Origin: Symbiobacteriaceae bacterium
Lineage (GTDB): Bacteria > Bacillota_E > Symbiobacteriia > Symbiobacteriales > Symbiobacteriaceae
Direction of reading: 5' to 3'
DNA length: 9,432 nucleotides
Assembly: GCA_027356675.1 (NCBI GenBank)
Contig: DAHVXO010000200.1
Location: 1 to 9,432 of the forward strand
Numbering within the stretch: position 1 is the first letter of the stretch; the number at the start of each line of letters is the position of its first letter. The notes under the pieces are model-generated. The model saw nothing but the letters and a program-made list of their open reading frames with translations, was not told where the DNA came from and made no database searches. Shown piece after piece: positions 7,432-9,432 of this stretch. The position numbers and the translations under genes are program-made.

Positions 7432-7601
7432 GTGAACCCACCCCCGATTGGAATAAGAAACCTTTCGGCGTCCGAACCTGGCAATCCTTGATGGATATAA
7501 AACTTTGCGAAGCCACGGCGCAGGGGTGCGCAGCGAACTGCTCGAACTGTGTAAGGACTTGGCCGATTACAGGCTGCGCGTTTAAATGGGGGTCATGCGT
7601 C
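7432..7601. promoter_or_regulatory. Divergent control region between CoA-transferase and coxG-like gene
   Basis: This 170-base region must carry the start signals for both divergent units. It holds an AT-rich patch with TATAAA (7496-7501, + strand), an inverted repeat TTCGG-CGT-CCGAA (7464-7476), a second inverted repeat GCGCA-GGGG-TGCGC (7518-7531), and a direct repeat CGAACTG at 7534-7540 and 7543-7549 (9-base period, one helical turn). GGGGG at 7588-7592 is the SD of the next gene. I find no good -35 element paired with TATAAA, so the promoters are not assigned; the repeats are candidate operator sites only. Confidence 0.4.
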
Positions 7602-8051
7602 ATGCAGGTTACTGGTGAGTTCCTGTGTCGGGGAACTCGGGATGCTCTCTGGGCACTGCTCAATGATGAGAAGGCGCTGGCCAAGTGCGCACCGGGGTGT
7701 GAGAAGCTGGTCCAGGAGGGGCCGGATGAGTTCGCCGTCACTCTCAAGATCGGGCTGGCGGCGATCAAGGGCACCTATGATGGACACCTGCGGATCACGG
7801 ACAAACACGAGCCCGACGCCATGACCCTGGTAATCGAGGCGATCGGCTCAGGCGGATTCGCCAACGTGAACGGTCACATGGATCTGGTGGACCAGGGCGA
7901 GACGACCCGCATCGTCTACGAATGGGATGTCCAGGTGGGGGGGCCGGTGGCGATGGTCGGGCAGCGAGTGCTGGGCGGCGTCGCCAAGTGGATGATTGGC
8001 GAGTTCTTTGCTTCGGCCCAGAAGGAACTGAACGCGCGGGAGGCCGGGTGA
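7602..8051 (+). CDS. coxG: CoxG-like SRPBCC-fold protein (carbon monoxide dehydrogenase subunit G family)
   Basis: The gene encodes 149 residues from ATG 7602, which has GGGGG 9 bases upstream. The frame stays open back to 7419, but that extra stretch is cysteine-rich, low in family likeness and covers the divergent control region. The protein starts with MQVTGEF, followed by the CAPGCEKL segment (29-36; the family has PG here), a strand reading IKGTYDGHLRI (55-65), and a C-terminal amphipathic helix beginning GGVAKWMIGEFF (125-136). This is the CoxG/SRPBCC pattern with a typical length of about 150. In Oligotropha-type CO dehydrogenase, CoxG is implicated in membrane anchoring of the enzyme; for other members the role is unproven. 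The next gene begins 36 bases later on the same strand and encodes the FAD subunit, so this belongs to a molybdenum-hydroxylase operon. Confidence 0.84.
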   Translation: MQVTGEFLCRGTRDALWALLNDEKALAKCAPGCEKLVQEGPDEFAVTLKIGLAAIKGTYDGHLRITDKHEPDAMTLVIEAIGSGGFANVNGHMDLVDQGETTRIVYEWDVQVGGPVAMVGQRVLGGVAKWMIGEFFASAQKELNAREAG

Positions 8052-8087
8052 ACTCGGCGCCGCCGCGGATGGGGAGGGGAGAAGCGC

Positions 8088-8981
8088 TTGAAGCCACCAC
8101 AATTCGCGTACTATGACCCTACATCGGTGGATGAGGTCCTGGCTCTGCTCAAGGAGTATGGGGAGGACGCAAAGCTGCTGGCCGGCGGCCAGAGCCTCAT
8201 GCCGGTGCTCAACATGCGACTGGCCCGGCCCAAGGTCCTGATCGACCTGGGGCGGGTGGACGGGCTGTCCTACATCCGCCGGGAGGGCGATGTCCTCGCC
8301 CTTGGGGCGATGACCCGCCACGCTGTGGTGGAGAAGTCGGAGCTGGCGGCAGCCCATCAGCCGCTATTAACAGAGACCATGCGGCACATCGGTCACATCC
8401 AGATCCGCAACCGGGGAACGATTGGCGGGAGCCTGGTGCACGCCGACCCTGCCGCTGAGCTACCCGCCGTCATGGTGGCGCTGGACGCCACCATGCGGGT
8501 TCAGGGGCAGGACGGGATCCGGGATGTGGCGGCGGCCGATTTCTTCCTCATGTACTTCACCACCTGCGTCCAGGCGGACCAGCTCCTATTGGAGGTGCGG
8601 GTGCCCGTGCTGCCGCCCCGCACGGGGTACGCCTTTGTTGAACTGGCCCGGCGGCACGGCGATTTCGCTCTGGGCGCTGTGGCCTGCACGCTGACGCTTG
8701 CAGATGACGGTACGGTCGCGGGGACACGTCTGGGCCTGGTGGGCGTAGGGATGACACCGGTTCGGGCGACCGAGGCCGAGCATGTGCTGAGGGGAGAGGC
8801 CCCGACGCCGGCCCTCTTCGCCCGGGCGGCGGAGGCAGTCCGGCAGGCCATCATGCCTGATGGGGATGTGCACGCCAGTGGCGAGTACCGGCAGCACCTG
8901 GCGGGGGTCCTGACCGAGCAGGCGCTCGGTCGGGCGCTGGAGCGAGCCCTGCGTACAGCCGATGGAGGTGGGAGCTTATGA
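8088..8981 (+). CDS. coxM: Molybdenum hydroxylase FAD-binding medium subunit (CoxM/CutM type)
   Basis: This is a 297-residue protein starting at TTG 8088. A strong GGAGGGGA SD (8073-8080) lies 7 bases upstream, and the encoded MKPPQFAYYDPTSVDEVLALL matches the usual beginning of the family, so the TTG start is well supported. FAD-binding loops are AGGQS (32-36) and TIGGS (111-115), the latter followed by HADPAAELPAV. The C-terminal domain (about 175-285) is the CO-dehydrogenase flavoprotein C-terminal type. The subunit takes electrons from the iron-sulfur subunit and passes them to an acceptor. It ends in ATGA shared with the next gene, the [2Fe-2S] subunit. The sequence does not tell whether the enzyme oxidises CO, an aldehyde, a purine or an aromatic/heteroaromatic acid. 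Confidence 0.93.
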   Translation: MKPPQFAYYDPTSVDEVLALLKEYGEDAKLLAGGQSLMPVLNMRLARPKVLIDLGRVDGLSYIRREGDVLALGAMTRHAVVEKSELAAAHQPLLTETMRHIGHIQIRNRGTIGGSLVHADPAAELPAVMVALDATMRVQGQDGIRDVAAADFFLMYFTTCVQADQLLLEVRVPVLPPRTGYAFVELARRHGDFALGAVACTLTLADDGTVAGTRLGLVGVGMTPVRATEAEHVLRGEAPTPALFARAAEAVRQAIMPDGDVHASGEYRQHLAGVLTEQALGRALERALRTADGGGSL

Positions 8982-9432
8982 GGGGCAAGCGTACCATCAC
9001 GGTGACGGTCAACGGCCGTCCGTACACGCGGACCGTGGAGCCACGGCTGCTGCTCTCCGATTTTCTCCGTCACGAATTGGGTCTGACCGGGACCCACGTT
9101 GGGTGCGAGCATGGCGTGTGCGGGGCCTGCACGGTGCTGGCCAACCGGGAAGCCATTCGCTCCTGCCTCACCCTGGCGGTGCAGATGAACGGGTCTGAGA
9201 TCATCACGGTGGAGGGGCTGGCGCCGGGCAGCGGCGAACTGCATCCGATTCAGGAGGCGTTCTGGGAGGCGCACGGCCTGCAGTGCGGGTTCTGTACCCC
9301 CGGGTTCCTCATGACCCTGGTGCCCTTCCTCCGGGAGAACCCGAATCCGACGGATGCGGAGATCCGGGAGGCGCTCTCCGGCAATCTCTGCCGGTGCACC
9401 GGGTATCAGAACATCATCAAGGCAGTGCGGAT
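8978..9432 (+). CDS. coxS: Molybdenum hydroxylase [2Fe-2S] small subunit (CoxS/CutS type), 3' truncated by window
   Basis: From ATG 8978 (4-base ATGA overlap with the FAD-subunit gene; GGAGG at 8964-8968 upstream) the frame stays open to the window end, giving 151 residues of an expected 155-165. The N-terminal plant-ferredoxin-like domain carries C43, C48, C51 (CEHGVCGAC) and C63. The C-terminal four-helix domain carries the second cluster in QCGFCTPG (C103, C106) and NLCRCTGY (C138, C140). All eight cluster cysteines are present. The subunit relays electrons from the molybdopterin site to the FAD subunit. The gene order G-M-S predicts that the large catalytic subunit gene follows immediately outside the window. 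Confidence 0.95.
   Translation, partial: MRGKRTITVTVNGRPYTRTVEPRLLLSDFLRHELGLTGTHVGCEHGVCGACTVLANREAIRSCLTLAVQMNGSEIITVEGLAPGSGELHPIQEAFWEAHGLQCGFCTPGFLMTLVPFLRENPNPTDAEIREALSGNLCRCTGYQNIIKAVR

Noticed and set aside
7479..7494. Possible sigma54 promoter (TGGCAATCCTTGAT)
   Set aside because: The TGGCA element is present, but the TTG part is about four bases too close for the required -24/-12 spacing.
7559..7587. Possible sigma70 promoter TTGGCC-17-TTAAAT just before the coxG-like gene
   Set aside because: Both boxes match only four of six bases, and the start site would fall downstream of the SD at 7588-7592, leaving that SD untranscribed.
7419..7601. N-terminal extension of the coxG-like frame by 61 residues
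   Set aside because: The extension starts inside the CoA-transferase gene, spans the divergent control region and is cysteine-rich without family likeness. ATG 7602 has an SD and the conserved N-terminus.
1..9432. Mobile-element borders, att sites, tRNA genes or CRISPR arrays around the defence operon
   Set aside because: I looked for transposase or integrase frames, tRNA-like cloverleafs and regularly spaced repeats and saw none. The left border of the operon is outside the window.

Overview
The window is high-GC bacterial DNA, densely coding, with frequent GTG and TTG starts and clear Shine-Dalgarno (SD) sequences. A YczE-type membrane protein, strong purine-rich SDs and the style of the jet genes fit a high-GC Bacillota or a Chloroflexota-like lineage. 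That is a weak inference, because there is no rRNA or other marker gene here.

Positions 1-5389 (+ strand) hold a tightly packed operon that I identify as a Wadjet anti-plasmid / DNA-defence system (SMC-like, MksBEFG-related): the 3' end of jetA, then complete jetB, jetC and jetD. In this family JetA (kleisin), JetB (winged-helix KITE-like subunit) and JetC (SMC ATPase) form a loop-extruding motor that senses small closed-circular DNA. JetD is the Toprim-fold nuclease that cuts it. All key motifs are intact: the JetC Walker A, signature and Walker B motifs, and the JetD glutamate and DxD. The operon looks functional apart from jetA being cut by the window edge. Its promoter lies upstream of the window.

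Positions 5390-5530 are a short convergent intergenic region with a perfect 10-bp GC-rich hairpin. It probably serves as a terminator for both jetD and the oppositely oriented gene that follows.

Positions 5531-7431 (- strand) encode a family III CoA-transferase (CaiB/BaiF/Frc type) and, downstream of it, a YczE/YitT-like integral membrane protein. The membrane protein has a recognisable sigma70-type promoter of its own in the 62-bp gap. A 170-bp divergent control region (7432-7601) follows.

Positions 7602-9432 (+ strand) begin a molybdenum-hydroxylase operon: a CoxG-like SRPBCC protein, a CoxM-like FAD subunit and a CoxS-like [2Fe-2S] subunit that runs off the window end. The molybdopterin catalytic subunit (CoxL-like) is expected just beyond. 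With the divergent CoA-transferase, this suggests catabolic oxidation or hydroxylation of an organic or CoA-linked substrate, not necessarily CO. The Wadjet operon is thus a defence module beside ordinary metabolic genes. No transposase, integrase, tRNA or CRISPR array is visible.
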